Shown: positions 45,070 to 54,224, counted from the stretch's first letter. The stretch: 54,363 bases of DNA from Marinactinospora thermotolerans DSM 45154 (GCF_900167435.1 NZ_FUWS01000009.1:227836-282198); one strand, 5' to 3'. Translations and numbers: made by a program. The notes: generated by a model not told the origin, from the sequence alone.

Positions 45070-45723
45070 ATGGGCGACGACACACGACGAACGGTACGCC
45101 TACACGTCGTCGAGGACGGTGACATGGAACCGCACACACCCGCCCTCCCTCAGGCCGACACGTGGTACGTCGACCCTGTCCACTCCACCGTGGGCTTCAC
45201 CGCCGGAATGCAGGGGCTGGTGCGCGTACGCGGCCGGTTCGGCAGAGTCTCGGGGGTCGTGTGGGTCGCCGAGGACCCCGAGAAGAGCTCGGCCAGCGTC
45301 TCGGTCGAGGCGGCCAGCATCGACACCGGCATCGCCCGCAGGGACGAGCACCTGCGCTCCTCCGACTTCCTCGACGTCGACCGCTTCCCCACGATCGACT
45401 GGCGCGGTACCCACGCCGAGCCCGCCCCCACCCCCGGAACCTGGATCTTCCACGGCGAGCTCACGGTCAAGGGGATCACCGCGCCCCTGCCGCTGACCGG
45501 CTCCTTCCTCGGCGAACAGCCCTACCCCTTCGGCGACGCCACGATGATCGGCCTCACCGGGACCGCCAGGCTCGACCGCTTCGACTTCGGCATCGACGCG
45601 ATGCCGCCCGTCCCCGGGGCCAGGCTGTTCGTCGGTCGCGACGTCGAGATCCATCTCGACGTCGCGATGATCAACAGCGACATCCGTTTCTTCACCGAGC
45701 GCTTCCTGTCGGGACGCCGCTGA
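45070..45723 (+). CDS. YceI family lipid-binding protein
   Basis: 217 aa. The YceI-like lipocalin-type barrel spans about residues 37-215: DTWYVDPVHSTVGFTAGM, SIDTGIARRDEHLRSSDFLDVDRFP, GELTVKGITAPLPLTG. No signal peptide, so cytoplasmic, as for many actinobacterial members. YceI proteins bind isoprenoid or amide lipids; ligand unknown. ATG 45070 has GGAGG 9 nt upstream; ATG 45124 would trim the hydrophilic 18-residue lead. The stop is 10 nt from the convergent phospholipase gene's stop. Confidence 0.9.
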   Translation: MGDDTRRTVRLHVVEDGDMEPHTPALPQADTWYVDPVHSTVGFTAGMQGLVRVRGRFGRVSGVVWVAEDPEKSSASVSVEAASIDTGIARRDEHLRSSDFLDVDRFPTIDWRGTHAEPAPTPGTWIFHGELTVKGITAPLPLTGSFLGEQPYPFGDATMIGLTGTARLDRFDFGIDAMPPVPGARLFVGRDVEIHLDVAMINSDIRFFTERFLSGRR

Positions 45724-45733
45724 ACCGGGGCGG

Positions 45734-46264
45734 TTACCCGACCGCGTGGCGCGCGAGGTAGGACTCGGCGCGCTCGACCGCGTTCGCCCGCTCCAGGGCC
45801 TCGGCCGTGCTGACCCCCGACCCGCCGAACTCCCGCACGGCGTTGTAGTAGATGACGGCGACCCCACGGCACAGCACGTTGCCGCCGCACACCGAGTACA
45901 TGTCGGTGCGGAACTGGTTGTCGATACGCAGCCGCGCCTCTTCGGTGAACCGGGACTGCTGTTTGTAATTGCGGTAGCCGAAGTCGTGGCGCTCGCAGCT
46001 GGACAGGAACTCGTACCCGAAGGGCTCGTCCGGGGACCAGCTGCACCCGTCGGAGTCCCAGACGAGCTGGTCGGCGTGCGGACGCTGGTCGCGGATCGCG
46101 TCGAACTCCGCCAGCGGCGTCGCGAAGAGGTAGGTGTCGGTGACGCCGCGCACCTGCTCGGGGGTGAGCGCGGCGTGGGCGCCTGTGGCGGTCGGCAGTG
46201 TGAGCAGGACGGCGGCCGCCGCGGTGGCGACCGCGGTGACGGCGCGGCGGATGACGAGACGCAT
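45734..46264 (-). CDS. Secreted phospholipase A2 (prokaryotic/fungal type)
   Basis: 176 aa. Signal peptide with core AVTAVATAAAAVLLTL, cut near A-H-A (29-31). The mature enzyme carries the His93-Asp94 catalytic pair in SSCERHDFGYRNY and four cysteines (74, 90, 126, 132), enough for two disulfides as in the Streptomyces violaceoruber enzyme. Calcium-dependent hydrolysis of the sn-2 ester is expected from the family. ATG 46264, with GGAAGGG upstream. A 6-bp inverted repeat GAGACC/GGTCTC (46269-46274, 46294-46299) lies in the upstream region. Confidence 0.92.
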   Translation of the reverse strand: MRLVIRRAVTAVATAAAAVLLTLPTATGAHAALTPEQVRGVTDTYLFATPLAEFDAIRDQRPHADQLVWDSDGCSWSPDEPFGYEFLSSCERHDFGYRNYKQQSRFTEEARLRIDNQFRTDMYSVCGGNVLCRGVAVIYYNAVREFGGSGVSTAEALERANAVERAESYLARHAVG

Positions 46265-46354
46265 GGGGGAGACCCTTCCGTCCGATGGGATGCGGTCTCT
46301 GAGTAATACGTCATGAGCGCACGGTGAGGGAAGGGGGAAACGGTGAACCCGCGG

Positions 46355-47305
46355 TCATCTTTCGACGTCTCCCCTTCCCCGAGGCGCTCCTCCCGCGTGG
46401 GGGACGATCGTCTCCGTTCCCTCGCCGAGCAACTCCGCCAGCCGCTCGGCGTTGCGCTGCGCCCAGTCACGGTTGCAGTTGTTCATCACGACGTGGACCG
46501 CCGCGGCCTCGTCGGCGAGGTGCCGTATCCGCGGCACCCACTCCGACAGCTCGGCGTCGTCGTAGCGGTAGGCGAACCGGGCGCGCTTGTCCCCGCTGTC
46601 CCAGTGCCGGGAACGGCCGTGGAACCGGACCACGGCCAGATCGGGGGAGGTGACCGCGGCCAATGGTGGGACCGAGCTCGTGTGGCCCTGCGGCATGTCC
46701 ACGCACACATAGGGCAGGTCGTTGTCCACCAGGAAACGGAGCGTCTCCTCGCGGTTCTCCTCGCGCAGCCACGATGCGTGCCGGAACTCCACGCACACGC
46801 GCATCGGCGCGCACCGCTCCCGGCACTCCAGGATGTAGCGCCGGCGCTCGGCGCCGGCGGGGAACCAGGGCGGAAACTGCAACAGCACCGCTCCCAGCTT
46901 GCCGGAGCGCTGGAGCGGGGCCAGCGCGGTGCGGAAGCGGTCCCACATCTCCGTCACCAGGCCGGGGTCGGCGTCGGCGACGTAGAGGTTGCCGTTGCGG
47001 TTGGCGCTCTTGGCCGCCGCCGCCCGCAACGGGACCGGCAGCGCCGAGGGGCGGGTCGGATGGTGGGTGAACAGGGAGAACGCCTTGACGTTGAAGACGA
47101 AGTCCGGCGGAGTCCGTTCCACCCAGGCGAGTGAGGTCCGCTCGGCCGGCGGGTGGTAGTAGGTGGCGTCCACCTCGACCACGGGGAAACGCGAGGCGTA
47201 GAAGCGGAGCCGTTGCTCGGGGGTGCGGGCCTGCGGCGGGTACCAGCCCGACTCGACCAGTGAACGGTCGGTCCACGAGGCGGTGCCGATGCGTATGTGT
47301 CCCAT
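46355..47305 (-). CDS. DUF72 (YecE) family protein
   Basis: 316-aa TIM-barrel-like protein of unknown function. Characteristic features: IGTASWTDRSLVESGWYPP at the start, FPVVEVDATYYHPPA, FNVKAFSLFTHH, VLLQFPPWF, CVEFRHASW, YVCVDMPQGH and VVMNNCNRD. Complete length. ATG 47305. It lies 27 nt downstream of the GH15 gene on the same strand, so likely co-transcribed; whether this means a role in sugar metabolism is unknown. Confidence 0.92.
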   Translation of the reverse strand: MGHIRIGTASWTDRSLVESGWYPPQARTPEQRLRFYASRFPVVEVDATYYHPPAERTSLAWVERTPPDFVFNVKAFSLFTHHPTRPSALPVPLRAAAAKSANRNGNLYVADADPGLVTEMWDRFRTALAPLQRSGKLGAVLLQFPPWFPAGAERRRYILECRERCAPMRVCVEFRHASWLREENREETLRFLVDNDLPYVCVDMPQGHTSSVPPLAAVTSPDLAVVRFHGRSRHWDSGDKRARFAYRYDDAELSEWVPRIRHLADEAAAVHVVMNNCNRDWAQRNAERLAELLGEGTETIVPHAGGAPRGRGDVER

Positions 47306-47332
47306 GGCGTCGGGCTACCCGCCCGATCCCCG

Positions 47333-49156
47333 TCAACCCAGGGTGCGGTCCAGGTTCAGCGCGGCGCTGATCAGTCCGAGATGGGTGAACGCCTGGGGGA
47401 AGTTGCCGAGCTGGTCACCGCTCAGCCCGATCTGTTCGGAGTACAGCCCCAGGTGGTTGGCGTAGGTGAACATCTTCTCCAGGACCAGCCGCGCGTCCTC
47501 CAGGCGGCCGGCCCGGGTCAGGGCCTCGGCGTACCAGAACGAGCACAGCGAGAAGGTCCCCTCCTCGGCGTCCATTCCGTCGTCCACCGCGTCGGCGTCG
47601 TAGCGGAACACCAGGCTGTCGGTCGTCAGGTGCTCCTCGATGGCCTCCAACGTGGAGAGGAACCGCGGGTCGGTGGGGGAGGTGAACTTCACCATGGGCA
47701 TCAGCAGCATCGAGGCGTCCAGGATCGGCTCTCCCAGACGCTGGGTGAACGCCTTCAGCTCCTCGTTCCACCCTTCTTCCAGGATCTGCCGGTGGACGGT
47801 GTCGCGCGCCCGGGTCCATTCGGCGATGTCGCCCGGCAGGCCGCGCCGGCGCGCCATGCGGATCATCCGCTCGATCGCCACCCAGGTCATCAACCGGGAG
47901 AAGGTGTGCCGGCCCTCCACGCCACGCTTCTCCCAGATGCCGGCGTCGGGTCGGTCCCAGTGGGTGCACAGCCAGTCCAGCGTTTCGGTGAGGTGCCGCC
48001 AGGTGTCCAGGGACAGCCCCGTGTCGTACTTGTCGAAGAGGTAGAGCGCGTCGAAGATCTCGCCGTACACGTCCAGTTGGAGCTGTTCGGAGGCGGCGTT
48101 GCCGATCCGTACCGGTGCCGATCCGCGGTAGCCGGCCAGATGGCGCAGCTCCTCCTCGGTGGGATCGCTGTCCCCGTCCACCGTGTACATCACGCGCAAC
48201 GGACCGAACTCCTCGTCGGAGGGCGCGCGGAAACGGGCGCACAGCCATCCCGTGAACGCCTCGGCCTCCTCGGTGAACCCCAACTGGAGCAGCGCGTACA
48301 GCGAGAAGGCCGCGTCGCGCAGCCATACCCTGCGGTAGTCCCAATTGCGTTCGCCGCCGATCCGTTCGGGCAGCGAGGTCGTCGGCGCGGCGATGATCGC
48401 GCCGGTCGGCTCGTAGGTGAGCATCTTCAACGTCAGCGCGGAGCGCTGCACCATCTCCCGCCAGCGTCCGGTGTAGGTGCACGCGGACAGCCAGCCGCGC
48501 CAGAAGGCCGCGGTCGCGTCGAACAGTCCCTCGACGTCGGCCGGGCGATCGGGGGGCGGGTCGCGGTGGTCACCGGGTTCGAGGACCTCCAGGACGAACA
48601 GTTCCGTCTCGCCGTGCGCGATCCGGAACTCGCCGGCGGCGCCGCCGGTGTTCTCGTGCCGCAGGTCGACGCTGGTGCGCAGGCACAGTTCCAGGTCCGC
48701 GCCGAGGAACCAGATGCCACGTTCGTCGCGGCGGACGGTGTGGGCGGTGCGTCCGTAGTCCATCCGCGGATCCACGGTGACACGCATCCGCATGGAGCCG
48801 CGGACGGCGACGACCCGGCGGACCAGGAGTTGGCGGTGGTCGGGGTCGTGGGCGCGCAGCACCGGCATGAAGTCCTGCACTTCCACCACGCCGTCCACGG
48901 TGAGGAAGCGGGTCACGAGGATGTTGGACTCGGGGAAGTAGTTCTGCTGGGTGTTGGAGACCTCGCAGGTGGGGGTGATGGTCCAGTGGCCGCCCCGCTC
49001 GGGGTCCAGGAGGGAGGCGAACACGCTGGGGGAGTCGAACCGGGGGCAGCAGAACCAGTCGATGCCTCCCCGGGTGCTCACCAGCGCCGCGGTGCGCATG
49101 TCGCCGATCATTCCGTGCTCGGCGATCGGCGGATAGCTGTCGGGGTTCTCCGTCAC
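47333..49156 (-). CDS. GH15 family glycoside hydrolase (trehalase/glucoamylase-like)
   Basis: 607 aa. An N-terminal beta-sandwich (1-230) opens with PPIAEHGMIGDMRTAALVS and GIDWFCCPRFDSPSVFASLLD, typical of the bacterial GH15 group that includes the mycobacterial trehalase. The (alpha/alpha)6 barrel follows with GERNWDYRRVWLRDAAFSL, GIWEKRG (a catalytic-acid region) and LYSEQIGLSGDQLGNFPQAFTHLGL, with the Glu of SEQI as putative base (long motifs quoted in parts: GERNWDYRRVW, LGNFPQAFTHLGL). No signal peptide, so cytoplasmic; trehalose or maltodextrin are candidate substrates. GTG 49156 after GGGAGGAG. Confidence 0.88.
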   Translation of the reverse strand: MTENPDSYPPIAEHGMIGDMRTAALVSTRGGIDWFCCPRFDSPSVFASLLDPERGGHWTITPTCEVSNTQQNYFPESNILVTRFLTVDGVVEVQDFMPVLRAHDPDHRQLLVRRVVAVRGSMRMRVTVDPRMDYGRTAHTVRRDERGIWFLGADLELCLRTSVDLRHENTGGAAGEFRIAHGETELFVLEVLEPGDHRDPPPDRPADVEGLFDATAAFWRGWLSACTYTGRWREMVQRSALTLKMLTYEPTGAIIAAPTTSLPERIGGERNWDYRRVWLRDAAFSLYALLQLGFTEEAEAFTGWLCARFRAPSDEEFGPLRVMYTVDGDSDPTEEELRHLAGYRGSAPVRIGNAASEQLQLDVYGEIFDALYLFDKYDTGLSLDTWRHLTETLDWLCTHWDRPDAGIWEKRGVEGRHTFSRLMTWVAIERMIRMARRRGLPGDIAEWTRARDTVHRQILEEGWNEELKAFTQRLGEPILDASMLLMPMVKFTSPTDPRFLSTLEAIEEHLTTDSLVFRYDADAVDDGMDAEEGTFSLCSFWYAEALTRAGRLEDARLVLEKMFTYANHLGLYSEQIGLSGDQLGNFPQAFTHLGLISAALNLDRTLG

Positions 49157-49265
49157 CCTTCTCCTCCCTTACAGGGCGGGTTCCCGGGCGCGGCTACCCG
49201 CGGGAGGAGATGGATAACGACCTGACTGTTGACTGGTAGCGGAGCAGGTACTACGGTCGGCTCAA

Positions 49266-49288
49266 CTATTAGGAAGCTTTCCTAATAG
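49266..49288. promoter_or_regulatory. Perfect AT-rich palindrome upstream of the GH15 gene
   Basis: CTATTAGGAA (49266-49275), gct, TTCCTAATAG (49279-49288): 10-bp arms. On the minus strand the arm supplies TTCCTA, with TAGTAC 16 nt downstream, so it may overlap the -35 of the GH15 gene 110 bp away. Looks like an operator for a dimeric repressor. Confidence 0.6.
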
Positions 49289-49369
49289 AAAGGTTCGCCG
49301 GCCCAGGACCGGATCGGAGCGGGTGGATGAGGAGCGCCCGCTCCGGTCCCCTGCCGTGCCGTGGACCCG

Positions 49370-49819
49370 TCACTCCAACCGGGGACAGTCGCCGGCCAGG
49401 CCGCCGTCGGCCTCGCCATTGCCGCCACCCCGGAAGTACACCTCGTTGACCCATCCCCACGCCCCGGTGTCGGACCTGGTCAACGCCCACCAGGTGTTCC
49501 AGTATCCGCTCAGGTCCTGGCGGGCTCCGCTGACCTGGCAGACGTACCAGTTGGCGCGGGGCCCGGTCTCGTTCAGCCACCCCACCGCGGTACCGCCGTG
49601 GGGCGACTCGTACACCGGGATGCGCCCATCGGGACGAGGAGACCAGTCGGGACAGCGCTCGACCGCGATGCTGCGGCCGGTGGGCAACGTCTGGTACTCA
49701 CCGTCGAAGACGCAGGGCTGCTCGTCGGCCGCGGCGGCGGGAGCGGCGGTGGCCGATCCCAGGAAGAGCGCCGCGACCGGGATCGCGAGCAGGCGGGCAA
49801 GGGAAGCCTCCGTCGCCAT
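49370..49819 (-). CDS. Secreted SH3-like domain protein
   Basis: 149 aa. Signal peptide MATEASLARLLAIPVAALFLG with Ala-rich cleavage region (AAAAD). The mature part has four cysteines and a bacterial SH3-like pattern: GRIPVYESPHGGTAVGWLN, NWYVCQVSG, GAWGWVNEVYF. Likely a small extracellular protein binding cell wall or other ligands. ATG 49819 chosen for GGAGGTAGGACAC upstream; the frame extends 41 codons further without signal-peptide character. Transcribed away from the MFS gene region on the same strand; the gap to that gene's end (49820-49966) has no feature I can name. Confidence 0.8.
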   Translation of the reverse strand: MATEASLARLLAIPVAALFLGSATAAPAAAADEQPCVFDGEYQTLPTGRSIAVERCPDWSPRPDGRIPVYESPHGGTAVGWLNETGPRANWYVCQVSGARQDLSGYWNTWWALTRSDTGAWGWVNEVYFRGGGNGEADGGLAGDCPRLE

Positions 49820-49966
49820 GTGTCCTACCTCCGGTGCGGTGGGTGACGCTCCCACCCTGCCCCTCCCCGACCGGGAAGAGAAGCACCCGAGGCCGTCCCA
49901 CCCTGGCTGGACTTCCAGGTCATGTCCGACCCGGACGGTCACCGGCCACGGTGATCGGCCCGGCGC

Positions 49967-51166
49967 TCAGTCCCCCGGGGTGCGCGCCGCCGCGCCCGCG
50001 GCCAGCGCGAGCACCGCACAGGTGAACCACAACGCCCCGCCCACGCCCGTCGCCGTCGCCACCAGGCTCGCCCCCGCCGGCATGGCCACCTGACCCACCC
50101 GGTTGCTCATCAAGCGCAACGCCAACGCGGTGCTCCGCGCCGACGCGGGGACCGCCCGCACCACCGTGGTCATCGTCAACGGTTGCCCCAGCCCCAACAG
50201 GAAACCGCCGACCCCCAGCGCGACCGCCATGACGGCCGGTCCCGACAACGGCAGCGGCACCACCGCCAACGCGACCGCCGCGCCCGCGGCGCTCACCACG
50301 ATCAGGGCACGACGGCTCCAGCGCCTCAACAGGACGGGCAGGAGCAGCCGGGAGGCGATCGACGCGGCCGCGCGCAGGCTCAACAGGGCACCGGCGACCG
50401 TCGGGGCGATGCCGTTCTGCTCCGCGATCAGCGGCAGGTAGGCGGTCAGGATGTCCACGGCGGCCAACAGCGCCAGGCTCACGAACAACCCCGTCGGGAT
50501 CCCCGGGCTGCGCAGCAACCCGGTCAGCGGCAGCCGTGGCCCGCGCTCCGGCGTGGGGGGAACCCGGCCGCCTCCGCCGCGGGCCACGCCCAGCAACCCC
50601 GGCAACGCCAGCAAGGCGACGACCACCGCCACCAGCAACGCCATACGGGTCGGCTCGCGCAACGCGGCCCCCGACGCCTCCCCCAGCAGGGCACCGGCCA
50701 GCGCCGGGCCGGCCATCTGTCCCACCGACACCGCGGCGGTGAACCAGCCGAAGTTGCGGTCCAGCCCGTCCTCGGGGGACAACCGGGCCACCAGTCCCTG
50801 GCCGGCGATCATGAACACCAGGTGCCCCAGTCCCAGCACCGTCCCGCCCAGCGCGAGCGTCCACAACGACGTCGACAGGGCCATGAGCACCGGAGCGGCG
50901 GCCAGCAGGAGCGTTCCCGCGACGATCACCAAGGGGGAACGGGGATAGCGATCGGTGAAACGCCCCAACGGGACGGCCGAAACGACGGAGACCAGCGCGT
51001 AGGCCGCGGTGATCAGGCCGATGGCCAGTTCGTCGGCGCCAAAGGAGATGGCCCGGTAGGACAGCAGGGGCCGGGCGAGGTTCAGAGCGGTCTGGGTGAG
51101 GACCACCGAACCCAGCAGCCACACCAGCCACCGTCCGTTGCCCGCGACGTCTTTCTCGGAGGTCAT
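49967..51166 (-). CDS. MFS transporter
   Basis: 399-aa major facilitator with about 12 membrane segments. Loop 2-3 motif PLGRFTDRYPRSPLVIVAG is visible and the C-terminal half has GGFLLGLGQPLTMTTVVRAVP. Drug-efflux-like by style, substrate unknown, with no regulator next to it. ATG 51166 has TCGGAGG-like sequence (TCTCGGAGGTC in part) directly upstream. Not closely similar to the other MFS protein in this window. Confidence 0.88.
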   Translation of the reverse strand: MTSEKDVAGNGRWLVWLLGSVVLTQTALNLARPLLSYRAISFGADELAIGLITAAYALVSVVSAVPLGRFTDRYPRSPLVIVAGTLLLAAAPVLMALSTSLWTLALGGTVLGLGHLVFMIAGQGLVARLSPEDGLDRNFGWFTAAVSVGQMAGPALAGALLGEASGAALREPTRMALLVAVVVALLALPGLLGVARGGGGRVPPTPERGPRLPLTGLLRSPGIPTGLFVSLALLAAVDILTAYLPLIAEQNGIAPTVAGALLSLRAAASIASRLLLPVLLRRWSRRALIVVSAAGAAVALAVVPLPLSGPAVMAVALGVGGFLLGLGQPLTMTTVVRAVPASARSTALALRLMSNRVGQVAMPAGASLVATATGVGGALWFTCAVLALAAGAAARTPGD

Positions 51167-52525
51167 GGGGTCACCACGCCGAGGACACGCGCGGGGGAGT
51201 GAGGACCGTCAGCAGGCCCGCGCGTTTTGAACCCGGCCACCTTCTCGCGATTTCGCCGCCCCACAACACGCCTTCCGAACACGTCGATCGAGGACCGTTC
51301 GTGGGGCCGGAGACGCAAAGGGGCGAACCGGCCGGGAACGGCCACGCGGTTCCATACCGCCCAGGCGCACGGTATACCCAGGGACACAGACGTACGCACT
51401 CGGCATCGGGTCATCGGACCGAGAAAGCCGAAAAGGCACCGTAGAGAAGGCGGCGGGCCTGTCCCAGCCCGACCGTGGTCGGACGGGACGACGCCCCTCC
51501 CGGTCATCTCAGCCCTCCTGGGCCGCCCAGACGTCGGACCGGCCCATGACCCCTGGCTCACCGTCTCGTCCGTGCCGGCCGCCGCGCGCCCTGCCCCTCA
51601 GCGAGGAAGGAGGCGGACGGGCCCGGTGGTGGGCCATGAAAGGCGGGATGGGCCGGGCGCGGACGACGTTCGTCGCGGCCCCTTCGGGAGCGGCGTCACG
51701 GTGACCGGGCCGCCCGGTGCCTCGGTGGAGCCCCTGACGATACCTGTCGTCCCCCATGCCGCACCGTCAGCCCCGTAGGCGTCGGTGGAGAAGGCGAGTT
51801 CTCCCGGGCTTCCAGGGCCACCGGCCGCCACGTCCCCCAGACGGTCCTTCGAGGTCACCGTCGGTGGGCGTGGCGGGGCCGTGGTGTCGTCTCCAGATGG
51901 CAGCGCGTCGGCCAGCCGCTCCGTCCCGCCCAGCGCCCGACGGTGGCCCTCTGCGGCGGGGTACCCGCGCCCCTGCGGCCCGCGCTCGCACCCGCTGGGG
52001 TGGAGCTCCCCCGAGCCGAGGCCCGTCCCCGCTCGCCGGCCGACGGCGTGGCACGGGATCCCGCGGGACAGCACGCAAGAGGGCCGCGGTGATCGGCCGT
52101 GGAGCGGCCGGATCGGTCGAACAGAGACCGCCGGGAGAACCGCGGATCTCGGCCGGCGGGAACGGCCGGTGGGACGTCGATCTGTGGGGGAACGGCCGGC
52201 GTGTCCGACGACAGGGACGCCACTCCCATTGACACAAGGTCGCGACGGGCTTTCAGGATCGGAGCAACCCCGTCTGTTCTTCCGAGGTCCCTCCAGAACG
52301 AGGACGGCGGAGGAACATCAACCTTGAAAACCCGCGAAAAGAACTCTTCTCCCATGAAGCGGGATACCGCCTGAAATGGGCCTGGTGGGCGGTGTGACCT
52401 GGGCGAAGGCGGGCTCTCGGGCGAAATGGGCCAGGCCCGCCCCCGAAAAGGGAACGGGCCCGAATCCCGCGAGGTGTTCCGCGGCTTCGCGCCGCAGCCC
52501 GCGAACGGCCGGAAACGCGATCCGT
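51167..52525. other. 1.36-kb gene-poor region
   Basis: No open frame here combines a ribosome site, good codon usage and a recognisable product. The best candidate is a minus-strand frame at 51598-52074, whose 3' two-thirds keep G/C in third positions but whose product is Pro/Gly/Thr-rich and unrecognised; it may be a decayed fragment. Short direct repeats occur: GGAACGGCCGG at about 52157 and again about 31 bp later, and GAAATGGGCC at about 52373 and 52418. A possible hairpin GGCGGGC/GCCCGCC lies near 52402-52435. No IS, tRNA or att site seen. Confidence 0.55.
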
Positions 52526-53272
52526 TCAGGGCTTGAGACTCGGCGGAATGATCCCCTCGCGAATGGAGCGCAGGATCTCGTCGGAGGTCGCGCTGTAGGA
52601 GGTGGCCCGGCGCACCTCCGAACGAACCGCGGAGACCACGGCCTCGCTCTGCAGGATCCCCGCCAACGACGGCGGTGCCAAGGCCTCACGCCCCTTGCGG
52701 GCCACGTCGACCAGCCCCCGCTCGAACACGTCCTTGGTCAGGTAGAACAGCCCGTGGACCTTGTCCGCCACGTCGCCCTCGGAGAGCAGGTCCACCTGGA
52801 CGATCAACCGCGGAGACACGTCGGCGCCCGGCAGGTGGTAGGAACGCCATTCGCGCCCGTTGGTGAACAGCAGCCACTCGGCGCCCTGCTCCTCCGCGTG
52901 CGTCCGCGCCTGGCGCAGGCTGCGGACGTCCAATTCCTGACCGCACCGCTTGATCTCCAGGAACGCGACGATCCGGTCGCCGATGCGCACGCCGTAGTCG
53001 ACGGACTCGCCCTTGGTCTGGTACTCGGTGGTCAGGTCGTTGTACTTGTCATAACCGAGCGCCTCACCGAGGAAGTCGGTGGCCAGGATCCTCGTGTCTC
53101 CCTCGTTGGCATCCCGGTCCACCAGGTCGGTCAACGGTCCGGCGAACCGCGCCACGGCCCCGTGCAGGCGTTCACGGACGGAGACCTCCCATGACTCGCC
53201 TGGGAAGGCGAACTCGCCGGTTCTCGTCAGGACCTGGGTCGCGTTGGAGTCCTTCGGTTCCATCTCGTGCAC
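52526..53272 (-). CDS. HsdR_N-like (type I restriction R N-terminal) domain protein
   Basis: 248 aa. Residues 55-150 resemble the HSDR_N domain: DTRILATDFLGEALGYDKY, KGESVDYGVRIGDRIVAFLEIKRCG, ARTHAEEQGAEWLLFTNGREW. The PD-(D/E)xK nuclease pattern is Asp in VDYGV and Glu-x-Lys in LEIK. There is no helicase domain and no hsdM/hsdS nearby, so this is a stand-alone protein of unknown role; a nuclease or a DNA-binding remnant is possible. A C-terminal helical tail (SATSDEILRSIREGIIPPS) is unmatched. GTG 53272 or ATG 53263; neither has a strong ribosome site. Confidence 0.72.
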   Translation of the reverse strand: MHEMEPKDSNATQVLTRTGEFAFPGESWEVSVRERLHGAVARFAGPLTDLVDRDANEGDTRILATDFLGEALGYDKYNDLTTEYQTKGESVDYGVRIGDRIVAFLEIKRCGQELDVRSLRQARTHAEEQGAEWLLFTNGREWRSYHLPGADVSPRLIVQVDLLSEGDVADKVHGLFYLTKDVFERGLVDVARKGREALAPPSLAGILQSEAVVSAVRSEVRRATSYSATSDEILRSIREGIIPPSLKP

Positions 53273-53335
53273 GCTGGGCCGCCTGTTCCATCGGGGGGAA
53301 ATCCGCTTCGAGCGGGAATGATAATGGTCGGCAGC

Positions 53336-53728
53336 TCAGCGTCTCAGGACGGTGCGTACGATCTGGATGGCGGTCAGACAGGCGATCGCGGCGAGCGGAA
53401 GAAGCAGGTTCTTCAGTGGATCGCGGATCGGCGTGTAATGGGCGTCGCCGTCCTTGACCGTGATGTAGCCGACGGGAATCGCGTGAACGCTTCCGGCGCC
53501 TTGGCCGCTCGACGGCTCAGAGGAGGCGCATGTGTTCCTCCCCCCGACCGTGGCGAGACTGACCCGGCAGACCGGGATCACCGTCACGGAGTCGCGCTCC
53601 ACGGGGGGCCCGTAGACCAGGGAGGCGTCAGCGCCGATCCCGGCCGCGTCCGCCACGGCATCGATGGGGGCGGAGAGCAGGCGCTCTCCCCCCGGCGCCG
53701 CTGAGGGGCGGTCCGTCGGATCGCTCAT
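53336..53728 (-). CDS. GerW/YtfJ-like protein with C-terminal membrane anchor
   Basis: 130 aa. The middle resembles the GerW (YtfJ) family: GADASLVYGPPVERDSVTVIPVCRVS, then GSVHAIPVGYITVKDGDAHY (quoted in part: SVTVIPVCRVS). The usual Gly-rich loop is replaced by a Ser/Gly segment with one Cys. A membrane helix at about 108-126 (LLLPLAAIACLTAIQIV) ends with a basic tail, so the protein would face the cytoplasm with a C-terminal anchor. ATG 53728 has AGAGGAG 7 nt upstream. In firmicutes the family acts in spores; in actinomycetes the role is unknown. Upstream of the HsdR_N-like gene by 63 nt, same strand, possibly co-transcribed. Confidence 0.68.
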   Translation of the reverse strand: MSDPTDRPSAAPGGERLLSAPIDAVADAAGIGADASLVYGPPVERDSVTVIPVCRVSLATVGGRNTCASSEPSSGQGAGSVHAIPVGYITVKDGDAHYTPIRDPLKNLLLPLAAIACLTAIQIVRTVLRR

Positions 53729-54190
53729 CACCCGGCTCCTCTCTTCTCTCCAGGGAGTCCAACGCTATAGGCGTGGGAGACGAAAGCCCATGCCGCTCCG
53801 GCGCCTGGCCGGCATGCGCCATCCGGGGCGGCGGGATCCGTGTCTCCTGGCATGAGCACGGGAGAAGGTGGGGTAGTGTTCTCCGAGTCGCCCTGGTGCG
53901 GCCCTCGAGGCCGGCCACGAGGCGATCGACCTCCTCATGATCACTCCGGTCACGGCATCCGTCCGGGTCGGGTAGAGTGGGGAGGCCGAGGATCTGGAGA
54001 AGCGGACATCCGCTCTGGATGGCCGTCCGGGTCCGTCTTCACGGGACGTCCGCTCACCCAGGTGAGTGTCCCCTTCCTTCGCATCAGATGCCGACGGTGT
54101 CGTCGTTGTCGGTTATCCGGACGACCTCGGCCCCGTTGAATTCCGACGTCGAAAGGGAGTTCTTTTCGGGGTTGTCGGGTTCGGAATCGC
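53729..54190. other. Intergenic region before the rrn-like promoters
   Basis: No gene supported; short open frames on both strands lack ribosome sites. On the minus strand CTATAGCG near 53767 may be the -10 of the GerW-like gene. On the plus strand TAGAGT at 53973-53978 is a -10-like element without a good -35, possibly a further upstream promoter of the next operon. A stem formed by GGGAC...CTCACC (54043-54058) and GGTGAG.GTCCC (54061-54072) lies between. Confidence 0.5.
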
Positions 54191-54195
54191 CGGTT

Positions 54196-54224
54196 TGGCG
54201 GGGTCGGAACGCCCTGATAAAGTG
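54196..54224 (+). promoter_or_regulatory. rRNA-operon-type promoter, upstream copy
   Basis: TTGGCG (54196-54201), 17-nt spacer, TAAAGT (54219-54224) in the context CCTGATAAAGTG. The downstream region GAAGACACAACGGAACGC closely matches that of the second copy. Confidence 0.7.

Noticed and set aside
49266-49288. DtxR/IdeR iron box
   Set aside because: Outer TTAGG/CCTAA arms agree but the inner part of the iron-box consensus (TTAGGTTAGGCTAACCTAA) does not, and arm spacing differs.
53765-53953. 62-codon minus-strand open frame upstream of the GerW-like gene
   Set aside because: Arg/Pro-rich product, no ribosome site, and it overlaps the probable promoter.
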